DNA of 64,000 nt from Sanderia malayensis (Eukaryota > Cnidaria > Scyphozoa > Semaeostomeae > Pelagiidae), in the NCBI GenBank assembly GCA_013076295.1, contig RQOL01000495.1, forward strand, positions 124,001 to 188,000. Reading direction: 5' to 3'. This document shows, piece by piece, positions 10,201 through 19,155 of the stretch (position 1 is its first letter; each line of letters begins with the position of its first letter). The notes under the pieces were generated by a model. It did no database searches. It was not told where the DNA came from and saw nothing but the letters and a program-made list of their open reading frames with translations. The position numbers and the translations under genes were made by a program.

Positions 10201-12363
10201 TAAGTCTTGCTTTAGCAATTTCGGAATGTGATTTGACAAATCCGATCTTTCTATAACCTTTTTTCAGAGTAAAAAAAAAGAAGATTAAGCGCCATAACAA
10301 AAAATCCGACATGGATATTCCTATAATTTGCTTCCTATACTATAATTTGATATAACTTTCAAGGGCTTAATATTTTCTGAAGTGAACAAAAATTCAATTT
10401 TTAAAACACATTTTGAAATTTGAAAAACAAAACATGTGCTTCTCGAGTTGTAAACAAAGACTTAAACCTTGAATTCTAAAAGGTCAAGACAGTTACATGG
10501 AAAATTTTTATATTTTTCAAAATTTTAAAACATTCTCTTTTAAATGAGAGAGAATTTGCGCGGCTTTGAGTGAAAAAAATTATAATTATTCGCGTTTTAA
10601 TTACTCCACTTCGGTAAATTGTCGTAAAAATTTTTTGAGGGACCTCTTCGCAGTTTTCTTTTAATAGTTTTGTAAGACAATACGATATAGTTTAAATTAT
10701 GATTTCATTCGAAAATTTATGAAATTTTGAGTATATTTCTGCCAAAGAAATTTGCTATTGAAACCCGTTTTGTAGTATTATATTGTTATGTAAATTTTCT
10801 TGCTCAGGCCTAGGGCCACTTCTAGACGCCATTTTTCATCAGGCGTTCGAATACTTTTAATACCTAAGTGTAACTGCTCTGGTGAAACATTACCCCCATT
10901 CAATTAACTTCTCAATTTTGTTGTTAAACAAACTAAAGCAAAGCAATTAAAATGTGGCATCTCAGTTTTGCTTGCACTGGTGGACAATTTCCTTGAAAGT
11001 TTGCAAACTTACCATTTGCAGACTGAGGTTTGCTTACAACAGCTTCTTTATCTCCATTTACATCTATATAAAGAAAAATATTTGATTTAAGTTCCAATCC
11101 AGTCACAGGTGAGAAAGAGAAAATGGTTAGGACCATTTCACATCCAGTGTCAACAAAACGCAGAGAGACGTTTAGAACCAAGCGTGGATTGAGTCAAACT
11201 CAAAAGTTATGTGCGACATTTGTCCCAAAAAATAGCATTGTTGATATTTTGGAGACAACATCACCCCTTAAATAAAGTGGGGTTTCAAGGGCAAGGAGGA
11301 AAGTGTATGCACCACACGGTTATCCATCCCTGTTGTTGGCCAATGCAAATCAGAGATACAATAAGAAAACGATAACTACATCATGTTGTTTGTTAATTCT
11401 ACATTCTCACATTGTGACATTCGTTTCCCTTTTGCTGTTTAAGCAAGCCAACCCAAGACAACACAAAACAATTACGATGTCTAATTGGCATTGAGTATTA
11501 TTTGTCCTAGTCAAAACACCAACCTTGTTCAATACTGCCAAATGTTGCAGATGCTTCGTCAGAAAGCTTGATGTATGTGACTGGTGCATGATACTCGATG
11601 TGTGTAGCACCTGGGAAATAAATAACAAAAATGGCATCAAAGAAAAGTTCACACAAACTTCAACTAATCTCTTCTTTATTAATATCCCTCTGAAATGTCA
11701 TCAATGCACACAATGCAAGATAATCAAATGCAAACCTTTTATAACTTCTTTTGGAGCCTCAATGTCCATTTGGATATCTTCAAGCCACTCAGCATATGCA
11801 GAATTGACTTTCATTTGTGCTTCAAGCGAACTTTTGAGTTGTTTGCTTCTTGTTTTTGTAATATCCGATTTCACTATTTTATTAAGATCTTGATAAAATG
11901 ACATTCCAAACAGACTTTTAGGGAAAGTCATGAACTTTGTAACAATATAGCGAAAATCATTAAATGTAATGGAAGCCTTTGTTGCATGTGCAAAACATTC
12001 GTTTCGAATTCTTCTAGCTATGTCCAAATATTCAGAGTGTAACAAAGGAAAGATCATTTGCTCCAATGGACGGCTTGGTTGAATGAGATTTAATCCCGAT
12101 TGCTGAAAAATCCAGAAAAGGGTAGTTGGGTCCCAATTTTTCATGTCACCACTCCCCAACTTTTCTGCAACATCTTTTATTGGCTGCCTTACATGACTTG
12201 GAATGCGGCTTAATAACAGGTTTCCACTGACACACGTATTTTCCCACTTTTCATTGGGGTACTTTGAATTCCACTTTTCTTCAAACAACTGACGTAAGTT
12301 CTTCGAAAGTAGGTCCAGAATGATTATGACCACCTTGAAGAAGTACTTTTGTTCCTTATCCAT
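756..12363 (-). CDS. NLR gene 1: HEPN-NACHT-LRR-like-TIR-TIR receptor (12 coding exons)
   Basis: Probable intracellular immune receptor. Exons inferred from GT-AG junctions on the minus strand: 12363-11736, 11610-11524, 11063-11013, 9203-9126, 5522-4186, 4094-4020, 3910-3239, 2421-2388, 2127-1916, 1790-1628, 1287-1085, 944-756. Their lengths sum to 3729 nt, and every junction keeps phase (phase 1 through the N-terminal linkers, phase 0 in the helical/LRR part), giving a 1242-residue open frame. Start: ATG at 12363, eight bases after an acceptor. End: TAG at 758-756 if the donor at 779/778 is read through; if it is used, a further 3' exon is needed. NACHT and HEPN assignments are firm by motif, TIR-like assignment is by fold pattern. 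The 33-kb-distant paralog has the same exon plan. Exon joins are inferred without transcript support. Confidence 0.8.
1628..2127 (-). CDS. NLR gene 1 exons: TIR-like domain A
   Basis: Two exons, 2127-1916 and 1790-1628, preceded by a 34-nt linker exon (2421-2388, MEENGVEITEN). The order of predicted strands and helices is betaA SILLLCQSD, helix NFVLQLKENLDD, beta FILVVFIQ, helix EEVERDILFAQ, then betaD INILLVKLEADFHP, betaE CLDFTD and a final helix. This mirrors the TIR flavodoxin-like fold and is split by an intron at the same structural position as domain B. The canonical WCxxE segment is not evident. TIR domains either signal by homotypic assembly or cleave NAD+; here a scaffold role is the safer inference. 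Confidence 0.6.
3239..4094 (-). CDS. NLR gene 1 exons: helical repeat (25 aa) and divergent LRR-like region (224 aa)
   Basis: Two phase-0 exons: 4094-4020 (IAKNRGDGVITYEAAQSVIR..., 25 codons) and 3910-3239 (224 codons, beginning LPNGEVLLKVRFLADCFVAS). The second ends with LRR-like strands such as EVQLYDVRVGGKGLEKI and RLKRMDLFHC. Position directly after NACHT fits the autoinhibitory/ligand-sensing region of NLRs. LRR assignment is tentative, as only two or three repeats are discernible. Donor AAAAG|GTAAGAAC is strong. The paralogous exon is 36313-36984 with identical length. Confidence 0.75.
4186..5522 (-). CDS. NLR gene 1 exon: NACHT NTPase domain
   Basis: Large single exon, 445 codons, entered in phase 1 (acceptor TTTTTTGTTAG) and left in phase 0 (AAAGAG|GTTTG). 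Walker A is FFVGGVAGIGKSVLAKR (about residue 95), Walker B is LFLIDGLDEL (about 170), followed by sensor-like FGRP and the winged-helix/HD region that includes YVFKHLTIMEFLASIHVYL, the usual NACHT C-terminal FxHxxxQEFLAA-type motif. NACHT is a STAND-class nucleotide-driven oligomerisation module acting in the cytosol. P-loop K/S and the Walker B DGLDE are intact, so nucleotide binding is expected. The paralogous exon is 37431-38752. Confidence 0.92.
5640..7839. other. Intronic/repeat stretch without a supportable gene
   Basis: Lies inside the large intron before the NACHT exon and is absent from the gene 2 locus, so it is an insertion relative to it. It contains a TTTCGGAC-rich patch (6720-6880) and, at 7390-7650, a dispersed repeat found inverted at 17575-17745. 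The open frames (for example 6296-6661) show no domain. Confidence 0.5.
7840..8512 (+). pseudogene. HIRAN-like protein gene remnant with two frameshifts
   Basis: Three overlapping frames carry one protein: 7840-8031, 8007-8366 and 8294-8512. The middle one contains ITVGHIPRELSRFVYLFI and later SPITEEGIEIPILMHFT, resembling HIRAN-type modules (IGHIPR) of a family repeated in sponge and cnidarian genomes. The last frame continues with an acidic, coiled-coil-like tail MENFEKELVEKMSEK. Frame changes near 8020 and 8290 indicate a dead or retro-copied gene. Family assignment is from memory of the motif pattern. Confidence 0.45.
8688..8855 (+). repeat. Possible tRNA-derived SINE
   Basis: GAGCGTGGTTGGCTGGTGC resembles a pol III A box, and about 55 bases later AAGGTACGGGTCCCATG resembles a B box, followed by an AG-rich tail (8833-8855). 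Neither box is a full consensus match, so the call is weak. Confidence 0.25.
9126..9203 (-). CDS. NLR gene 1 linker exon (26 codons, phase 1-1)
   Basis: Acceptor TTTTTTGCAG|GTGC and donor GAAG|GTGAGTC are both near-consensus. The peptide GAPKNTEDKTCEKATE... is acidic and asparagine-rich, consistent with a disordered linker before NACHT. No equivalent was found in gene 2. Confidence 0.6.
9240..9330 (-). pseudogene. Decayed Ser/Thr-rich linker exon of NLR gene 1
   Basis: Acceptor GACAG|GTGCG and the start GARTVLENV match the gene 2 exon at 39847-39951 (TAGTVLENVSTNSP). Here the remainder has lost the Ser/Thr-rich stretch and there is no usable donor before the next acceptor. It also lies downstream of the DVNGDKE exon, whereas in gene 2 the intact exon lies upstream of it, so the linker order has been rearranged. 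Confidence 0.45.
9794..10870. mobile_element. Non-autonomous TA-target element with ~500-bp inverted arms
   Basis: Termini are CACTTAGGTATTAAAAGTAT and its mirror at 10851-10870, flanked by TA on both sides (9792-9793, 10871-10872). The arms pair over most of the 1077 bp. The gene 2 locus has the empty site (AAAAATAACTGCTCTG near 39100) with a single TA. TA duplication and inverted termini point to the Tc1/mariner superfamily; no transposase frame remains. Confidence 0.8.
11013..11063 (-). CDS. NLR gene 1 linker exon (17 codons, phase 1-1)
   Basis: Acceptor TATAG|ATG, donor AAATG|GTAAG. Encodes DVNGDKEAVVSKPQSAN plus a split glycine. The gene 2 exon (39349-39399) gives the same peptide, the best conserved linker between the loci. 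Low-complexity, charged, likely flexible. Confidence 0.7.
11524..11610 (-). CDS. NLR gene 1 linker exon (29 codons, phase 1-1)
   Basis: Acceptor CCCAG|GTGC, donor ACAAG|GTTGG. Encodes a peptide beginning GATHIEYHAPVTYIKL and ending SIEQG. The homologous exon in gene 2 (44337-44420) begins GATHIANYGPVINIV and ends NIEQG, so the exon is conserved as a unit. Alternating hydrophobic residues suggest a small beta repeat between the N-terminal domain and NACHT. No named family recognised. Confidence 0.7.
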
Positions 12364-12371
12364 CTTGATCT
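11736..12371 (-). CDS. NLR gene 1 exon: N-terminal HEPN domain (DZIP3-type)
   Basis: First coding exon, 209 codons ending in phase 1 (donor AAAAG|GTTTG). The translation has WDPTTLFWIFQQSGLNL near residues 75-95 and RIRNECFAHA near 125. The R-N-x4-H arrangement is the HEPN hallmark, and the flanking pattern matches the DZIP3-type HEPN domain often fused to NACHT proteins in cnidarians, molluscs and echinoderms (family knowledge). HEPN domains are either ribonucleases or helical assembly/interaction modules; the R and H are intact here, but activity cannot be judged. The acceptor at 12372 (TATTAG) suggests an upstream non-coding exon. The paralog at 33-45 kb has no counterpart of this exon in the window. 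Confidence 0.75.
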
Positions 12372-12549
12372 CTAATAACCGAAAAGAATATAATAGATAT
12401 CAATTGTTTGCAGCTGGACGTGTAGCTAATCAAACTATATACGGAGAGGTTCACAGGTTCACGTGGACTGAAAAAGACCTATATGTGCCAAGCCTGTGTG
12501 TGTTCAACAAACATGGAGATCCAACTGAAATGGGCACTTTGTTTGCAGA

Positions 12550-12831
12550 AAGAGCCTCACTATAAATGGTTAGCTTCAAAAATTACTTGGCGTGAATGCT
12601 ACAGACAGGAGCAGCCAATTCCTAAACCTGGTACTTACGTAAATTAAATAAATAAATACTCTTTTGGCACGTTGTTATGAAACATTTTCAGAACATTGTT
12701 TTTACTGGATACCACCGAATGGCATAAATTTGGTTTACCACTTGGGAGTTAATGCAAATACTACACTAACATTTGAGGGTGATTTTTGCATCTCAGCTTT
12801 GGCTCTCTTTCACCCTGACTGGACCCCTATC
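12550..12831 (+). pseudogene. Unrecognised coding-like fragment inside intron 1 of NLR gene 1
   Basis: On the plus strand an acceptor TTTGCAG at 12549 opens a frame reading KEPHYKWLASKITWRECYR and ending PKP in phase 1 (12631). A second acceptor, ATTTTCAG, at about 12691 resumes in phase with EHCFYWIPPNGINLVYHLG and stops at TGA near 12831. Upstream, VHRFTWTEKDLYVPSLCVFN (12448-12507) is open in another frame. Composition looks protein-like but no family was recognised and the frames are broken; it may be an old gene or transposon piece. Confidence 0.25.
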
Positions 12832-13930
12832 AGGATTTGACAGGAGCACCCCCCTCCCCAGGGGGGGGACTTAGTGGCTTAACATGACCATGCTCTACAT
12901 CATTGACTTCATGCTTAACGCATCTCTCTGGCTCTGTGTTCTCTGCACGTTAAATTAAGATGAAATGGCAAGAAAAGTTTGGAGAGGTGGGTCACGTAGC
13001 TTGGTGGGAATACAGACCAAATTCCTACACTATCACTTGATTTCAAGATAATATCCTCATAATACTTCATGTTTGCACTAAAGAGATGGAACTGGGAAAA
13101 ATGTTTATCTCTGACTTAGAAAAATTAGCAAATATTAGTTTTTTTCTCCTTATCGGGGACACATACCCCAAGTAAATGCTTGCCAAAACAAATCTAGATT
13201 TCTTGGCGTGGTTAAGAAATAACCTTAACCTTACCTTAACCCCAACCCTAAACTTAACCATAACTTTACACTGGTAGTATCATTACGTCACGTATACTCC
13301 TGCACAGTATCTTATGACACAGCCCATGCACGCCTACCTTTAAGACCCCCCTGACCCAAACTTTACTTTGGCAGTGTAATTACGTCATGCAGACTGATGC
13401 GCACACATGGCAATCTTTAACGTGCACCACACCCGAGAAAAAGAGTTTTTGCTCTTCCATGTTGGTGATTAATAATCTGATGGAAGTTAATACGTATACA
13501 GTTTTTGCAGATGAACATTTTCATTATCAATAAACAAACAAAAATGTTTGCGAGCTGGAGTTTTTAATTCAACAAACACTACATGTTGAACAAGGAAGTG
13601 AATATCCACTCATAGAAAAATCAGTTTTCAATGTGTAAAAAACGAATGAAAACAACACAAAATTTTGTGTTGGATAGCTTATAAAAGATCAGCTGTATTT
13701 TGATAGCTTACTTGTAGATTAAGATAGAAAGTAACGCCATCTTTAATCAAAGTTGGTCATCTGCAACCTGAACCCTGCTTTCGAAATGGTCGAGGTTTTA
13801 TGCAAGTGAGATTTCATACGCCCGTGTTGAAATGAAAGTTGTAAAACATTTAAAAAGAACCATTGACATAAATTATTAGTTATACTATATTCGTAAAGAT
13901 ATAATCGGAAGAATAAAAGTATGAACTTAC

Positions 13931-14071
13931 TTTTTCTGGTTCAGGTAACAAGCATTCAGCAGTTGAAGGAATAAATTGAAATTTAAGAAATGGACAAGAT
14001 TAAAAACTTTCGCTTTCGTTTACTTTCCATCGCAGACATCACGTGCACATTACTTCCCTCATGATTGGTGG
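13931..14071 (-). promoter_or_regulatory. Promoter and non-coding first exon of NLR gene 1 (module 1)
   Basis: First-exon donor GAAAAA|GTAAGTTC ends an exon at 13931. About 110 bp upstream (higher coordinates) lie CACGTG at 14040-14045 and the inverted CCAAT box ATTGGTGG at 14064-14071, 24 bp apart start to start. The same pair and spacing occur in three other modules in the window. The transcription start is probably between the boxes and the donor. It would splice to the acceptor at 12372 in front of the HEPN exon. Confidence 0.5.
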
Positions 14072-14639
14072 ATAGGGACTCTACAAATTAGCATAACAGA
14101 AGAAAATGAGGCCGCTCGGGATTCTGGGATTGAAGAGGGCTGCCAGCAGGGAAGGGGGTGTCCCAGGGGAAATACCTCGTTGGAAATTACAGCGGGGGAA
14201 ATTTGATTGCACTATAATGGTAAAATTCCTATGCTAACACTTGGCAGCTGATTTTGAAATTTGTTAACTGTTCATGAACACATAAATCCCAAAATTTTAC
14301 AAAATTAAACCCTAATTATATCAATGAGTTGTCACTTTATTAAAACTCGGCAAGTAGATATACCAGGTAATTCTTGCCAAACTACACCCAGATAAGCTCG
14401 AAGTGGTTCGAAGAAGTTTTGAAAATGAAACAAGGATGTAACACCCGGAGAACAATTTTTGGTCTTTTATTTTCCCCTTTTATGATTAATAATTTAAATG
14501 AATTTATTTGGTATATCATACACTGGTTGCAGATAAACAAAAACACTATGAAAATATGAACAACGATATTTGCGATTGCGACACATGATGAGGAAGGAAG
14601 TTAATATTGATATTCCCATGGAAAAAATTAACTTTTATG

Positions 14640-14960
14640 TGTTTTACAACGATTGAAACACCAAAATATGGATAATTTATATGTTTAAATTATGGATATT
14701 TTATAAGTAATAAAACATAGTTTCTGGTCCTTATTTGTAGCTTAGGATAAAAAAGAGCTTCATTTTTGAAGAAGCAAGGTTGGGCATCCACAAACTCGAG
14801 CCATGTTTTCGTTTTCGAAACGAAAATCGAGGAATTTTATTTTATACGCGCATCATCGAAAAATCATAAAACATTCGAAGAAATCTTTCAACATTTACTG
14901 ATAAATACAAAGTTATGAAATGACGAGCTTACCTTTCTTATTACAGTAGTCAAATTCAGA
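14640..14960 (-). promoter_or_regulatory. Second first-exon module (donor at 14933)
   Basis: Donor AAGAAAG|GTAAGCTC ends an exon at 14933. The exon and the following intronic stretch (14700-14930) are nearly repeated at 55220-55443 and more distantly at 13720-13930 and 46080-46321. Its promoter boxes lie at 16539-16570, on the other side of an inserted foldback element, so this copy may be inactive or give a very long leader. Confidence 0.4.
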
Positions 14961-15020
14961 TGAAATGCCAGTGGTTCATGACGACGAGGAAACAAAACAA
15001 GAAAGAAATGTGTTTGGGTT

Positions 15021-16486
15021 GGCATAGTCTATTAACCGGACCTTGAGACTATGGACCCCGGACCCCGGACCATACCATGTGACCGGACCATAGGACCGGA
15101 CCATAGGACCAGACCATAAGACCAGACCATAGTTTCGGACCAGAGGGAATCCCCACATTTATGAAGTAATTTAAATTAATTGTTACGGCTTCGGTTATGT
15201 CTTCGGTGATATTTCCGGGCATCACGATATTTACATTCGTGACTTCTTGATAAATTGTCAACTTGGTTCCTGTCTACTAAGGCTCTACTCTTTCTCTGTT
15301 CACCAATATTTCTCTCATGAGATTCGAACAAGCAAATAGTACGCACACATACAATACACAAAATGACACAATCATATTTATTCCTTCATTTCTGTCACGA
15401 AACCAAGAGCTTCTTTGAAGCATACAATAACGACTGTCGACAAACGACAAACAACGACAGCAGTATCTCCAACACTGCACAAACGGCGGCCCAACAACAA
15501 TAAATCCAAACAACAATAAATCCAAAATCCATCCTCATCCCCAACGTTAGGTTTCTTCCCCTCGATCACAACGAGTTACTTGTAGAAATATATTTTTGAA
15601 ACTCGATTTTGCTACCAAAGGTTTCTTGAGTGTTAAATTTGTTAAATGCTAAAAGTTTTGTTAAATTTGATTCTGCCACACGAAACGTTTATTGTTGTTG
15701 AAATTATTATGTTTATTATTGTTATGTTTATTATTATGTTTATTGTTGTTGAAATAAATAATAAATAAGTATATCTCTGGATATGTGTCCTGCTGATACA
15801 CGTTACATTACAAAAACTACTTAAAATCTGGCACGTTTCCGTATACAAAAATTTCATAAACACTCAAGAAACCTTTGGTAGCAAAATCGAGTTTCAAAAA
15901 TATATTTCTACAAGTAACTCGTTGTGATCGAGGGGAAGAAACCTAACGTTGGGGATGAGGATGCTTGAGAAAGATCTTGTTGCCTTGCCGTAGTCTTTTG
16001 GATTTATTGTTGTTGGGCCGCCGTTTGTGCAGTGTTGGAGATACTGCTGTCGTTGTTTGTCGTTTGTCGACAGTCGTTATTGTATGCTTTAAAGAAGCTC
16101 TTGGTTTCGTGACAGAAATGAAGGAATAAATATGATTGTGTCATTTTGTGTATTGTATGTGTGCGTACTATTTGCTTGTTCGAATCTCATGAGAGAAATA
16201 TTGGTGAACAGAGAAAGAGTAGAGCCTTAGTAGACAGGAACCAAGTTGACAATTTATCAAGAAGTCACGAATGTAAATATCGTGATGCCCGGAAATATCA
16301 CCGAAGACATAACCGAAGCCGTAACAATTAATTTAAATTACTTCATAAATGTGGGGATTCCCTCTGGTCCGAAACTATGGTCTGGTCTTATGGTCTGGTC
16401 CTATGGTCCGGTCCTATGGTCCGGTCACATGGTATGGTCCGGGGTCCGGGGTCCATAGTCTCAAGGTCCGGTTAATAGACTATGCC
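15021..16486. mobile_element. Foldback DNA element with ~600-bp inverted arms
   Basis: The left end GGCATAGTCTATTAACCGG is mirrored by CCGGTTAATAGACTATGCC at the right end. The complementarity continues through about 15640 and back from about 15857, around a 200-bp AT-rich centre. A 36-bp segment near 15964-16000 is present only in the right arm. GTTTGGG occurs at both junctions (15012-15018 and 16487-16493), consistent with a target duplication. The undisturbed promoter sequence at 55524-55570 runs through the insertion point. No transposase frame; the long frames in the arms are mirror images. Confidence 0.8.
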
Positions 16487-16538
16487 GTTTGGGCAAGGAC
16501 AGAATAGGACTTCCCGTCATTTGAGTTTTGCTGTATGT

Positions 16539-16570
16539 CACGTGTGCTCTACTCTCTTCTCCATTGGTGG
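16539..16570 (-). promoter_or_regulatory. CACGTG / CCAAT promoter boxes of module 2
   Basis: CACGTG at 16539-16544 and ATTGGTGG at 16563-16570. The 18-bp spacer is pyrimidine-rich on the plus strand and nearly identical to the one at 55572-55589. Confidence 0.5.
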
Positions 16571-16764
16571 AACCAGAAAAAATAAGTTATAAAACATAAC
16601 AAAAGAACATTCAACTAATTATTGAGCAAGTCATTATTGGCAAATTTAACCAAATAATTTTATCAATTACATAATCTAGGCTTGACATTGAATAAAAACC
16701 AGCCAGTTGTTCATGTTTATAACAACAATACCCATTGAGGGAGGGCTTATCTGATAATTTACAA

Positions 16765-16900
16765 TACCGTAAGTCCTCGAATTAGCCCCCTCTCGAATTA
16801 GCTTCCCTAGAATGAACCCCCACCATCTCCATTAAGCCCCCGGACGCAGTTGTTTTGAAAGGTTTTTAGCGAATTGTATATAAGAATAGTTGTGAAGGCA
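16765..16900. repeat. GGGGCTTA-family repeat fragment
   Basis: CGTAAGTCCTCGAATTAGCC and the following CCCC-rich segment match the ends of the repeats at 20480-20570 and 45193-45627. This copy is interrupted by the hAT-like insertion at 16902. Confidence 0.5.
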
Positions 16901-16901
16901 G

Positions 16902-17312
16902 TAGTGCTGAGGAGAGGGGGGTCAGGAGGGTCACTGACCCGGGGGCCCATGGCTTTAGGGGCCCATAAATAATAACTCAATAAAGAAATTAATAACTAAT
17001 AATTCCTTCCTTTTATTCGTTATGACGACATGTCCATAATTGTAACAATAATAGCAAAAGCATTATGGTGAAGTATATCAGTTATGTATAAATTGAATTA
17101 AATAAAATAACAAGCAGAAGTAATAACCAAAAGAGCTATTTATCATTCAAAATAGCCACCAGAGCAATTTCAGCAATCATCGTCATCAAACATTTTCGGG
17201 GGAGCATTCCCCCGGACCCCACCAGAAGAGCCCGCCTCGGACCGCCTTCGACGTGACTCGCTATTTATCTTTTGTTTTGACCCGGGGCCCATATATCCTC
17301 TCCGCGGCCCTG
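16902..17312. mobile_element. hAT-like non-autonomous element, 8-bp target duplication
   Basis: Perfect direct repeat GAAGGCAG at 16894-16901 and 17313-17320 flanks a 411-bp element. Its ends are partly inverted: left TAGTGCTGAGGAGAGG, right CCTCTCCGCGGCCCTG. The subterminal sequence is GC-rich. The 8-bp duplication is typical of the hAT superfamily. Confidence 0.65.
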
Positions 17313-17319
17313 GAAGGCA

Positions 17320-18590
17320 GCAAATGAATTTCAACTGGTTCAGGAAAAAGACATTTTGTTTGGTGTTTTCCATGAAAATGTTTTGGCTTTTAAAGGGACT
17401 TGCGAATAGGCTTGTACTTTACAGCTGAAAAAATTCTTCCAAATTGTTGATAGAATTTGCTTTACACTCACTAAGGGTTTGGCTTTGTTTATTTTTGGAA
17501 CCTTTTCTTTCGCATTGGCATATCAATTTATTTGTTGATAGCAGGACTTGCATTTCAAAAGTAATGTTTCGAAAACCCTTACTTTTTCAACCATTTGAAT
17601 TATACGAGTTCTGCATCTTCAATCCCAGAAATCTGAAAAGTCCTCCTTGCCGTGTGCCACTCTACAATTTACGAAATAAGATTGCTGCTCAACTTCGATA
17701 CGTTTATTTTCATTGCTTTACTAACATGTTTTCTCTCGAGTTTTCTCGGGCCCCCTGTAAGAGATAGAAACTCGGTTTTTTGCTCAAATGATGCACATGC
17801 TATTGCTGATGCCTATAATATGCAACATTGCTGGTGTATTTTCTACTTCTTTCTAATTGCTGCCGCTAGGCAGCCCTTTATTCTGTATGGGGACAAATTT
17901 TTCCGGAAGTGAACTTTAGTCACGTGACAAGAACAATGAGAACAATGCAACTTGACTTCAGAGACGCCGACATTTGCAAACGTTCGGTTCCATTTTTGCT
18001 TGGCTGTGAATGGCGTCACTGTCACTGGCGTCTGTGTGTGTTTGTGATCAAAGTGTCTGCCAGTAAAAGCAAATCTTTCCCAGAAATGATGCTAAAATTT
18101 TTACAACTGTGTTCACTCACTTTTACTGACAATTTGCTTTTATATATTGGTAAACAGGTATATATTGATCATTTGTATTACAAAAATATAATTTTCATTG
18201 TCATTATAAAGCACACGTTTTGATTTTAAAAAACCATCGTTTCCATGTTTACGACATATTTAACATTGTGGTACACTTTTGTTTATGGGTGTGGTTTTGA
18301 ATTATCTATCCATGCATCCTGGCAGGAGTTACTTAATTGTAATCATCGTAAGACGAGTATTTTCAAAAATTTCAAATGCATTTCCATCAGAACCAACAAC
18401 ATTTTTTAACCTGTTAAAAACTGCCTTCGATCTGTTTTGAAAGACTTGACGTTGAAACACGAACTCCATACTAATTAAGTAATTAAGAACATTAATATTC
18501 ATATTTCTTACAGTTGTTAATGTGATTTCTTTTTTGGTTTCTCTCATTCCTTGATATTGCCATCCATTTTTTGCAACTACAATGCGTCTT
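17320..18590. other. Intergenic DNA without a supportable gene
   Basis: Contains the inverted partner (17575-17745) of the dispersed repeat at 7390-7650. Open frames at 17444-17767, 17652-17912 and 18329-18547 have no recognisable domain or splice structure. Confidence 0.4.
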
Positions 18591-18593
18591 TAC

Positions 18594-18734
18594 AGTGGGG
18601 GTAGATAGAGGGGGGTCAGGGGGACCCCCTGTAGAGCTAAACATACGTTTTGTCGGAAAATTGCTGTTCTTGTCGGAAAAGAAATAAAATCTGAATTTCT
18701 TGGCCCCCCCCTGTAAAATTTCCTATCTACGCAA
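18594..18734. mobile_element. Degenerate hAT-type MITE (CAGTGGGGGTAGATA ends)
   Basis: CAGTGGGGGTAGATAG and TATCTACGCAACTG form imperfect inverted ends resembling those of the hAT copy at 58587-59218. The interior has CTGTAGAGC and TTGTCGGAAAA motifs. No clean 8-bp duplication remains. Confidence 0.5.
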
Positions 18735-19155
18735 CTGGCTTGTTAGGTCCAGTAAAAGCAGTATATTTGATTTTAGTAAGCATTTTATAGAAGATCGAGT
18801 TCTTTGAAGGCTTCAGTCTTCAGGCCTACTGTTAAATTTGAGGTTCGAAACCTCCCGGCAGCACCTCATTGCAATTTGCAAGCGTCTAGTTATAGGCATC
18901 TAAAGTGAGTCTGCGTCGAATCTGCGTCGAATGTGAATCTGCGTCTAGACGAATATTCAACCAAGTTTTTTTTGGTGTTGAAATTTTCAAAAATTAAAAC
19001 GAGCAGAAGATAACTTTTCGTTTTCTTTTGATGTTTCTGCAAAGAAAAGGATTTATTCATGTTTTTTAATAGCTGAATGGTGAAATTTAAATATGGCAAA
19101 GAAAAGTACAGCCGGGAAGGGCTTGTCAAGCCATTGTTGAAATGATAAAAATGAA

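Noticed and set aside
15049..15569. ORFs repeated identically at 16146-16458
   Set aside because: Mirror-image reading of the foldback element's arms; no transposase features.
18329..18547. 72-codon minus ORF MRETKKEITLTTVRNMN...
   Set aside because: Helical-looking but no family, no promoter or splice partner found.
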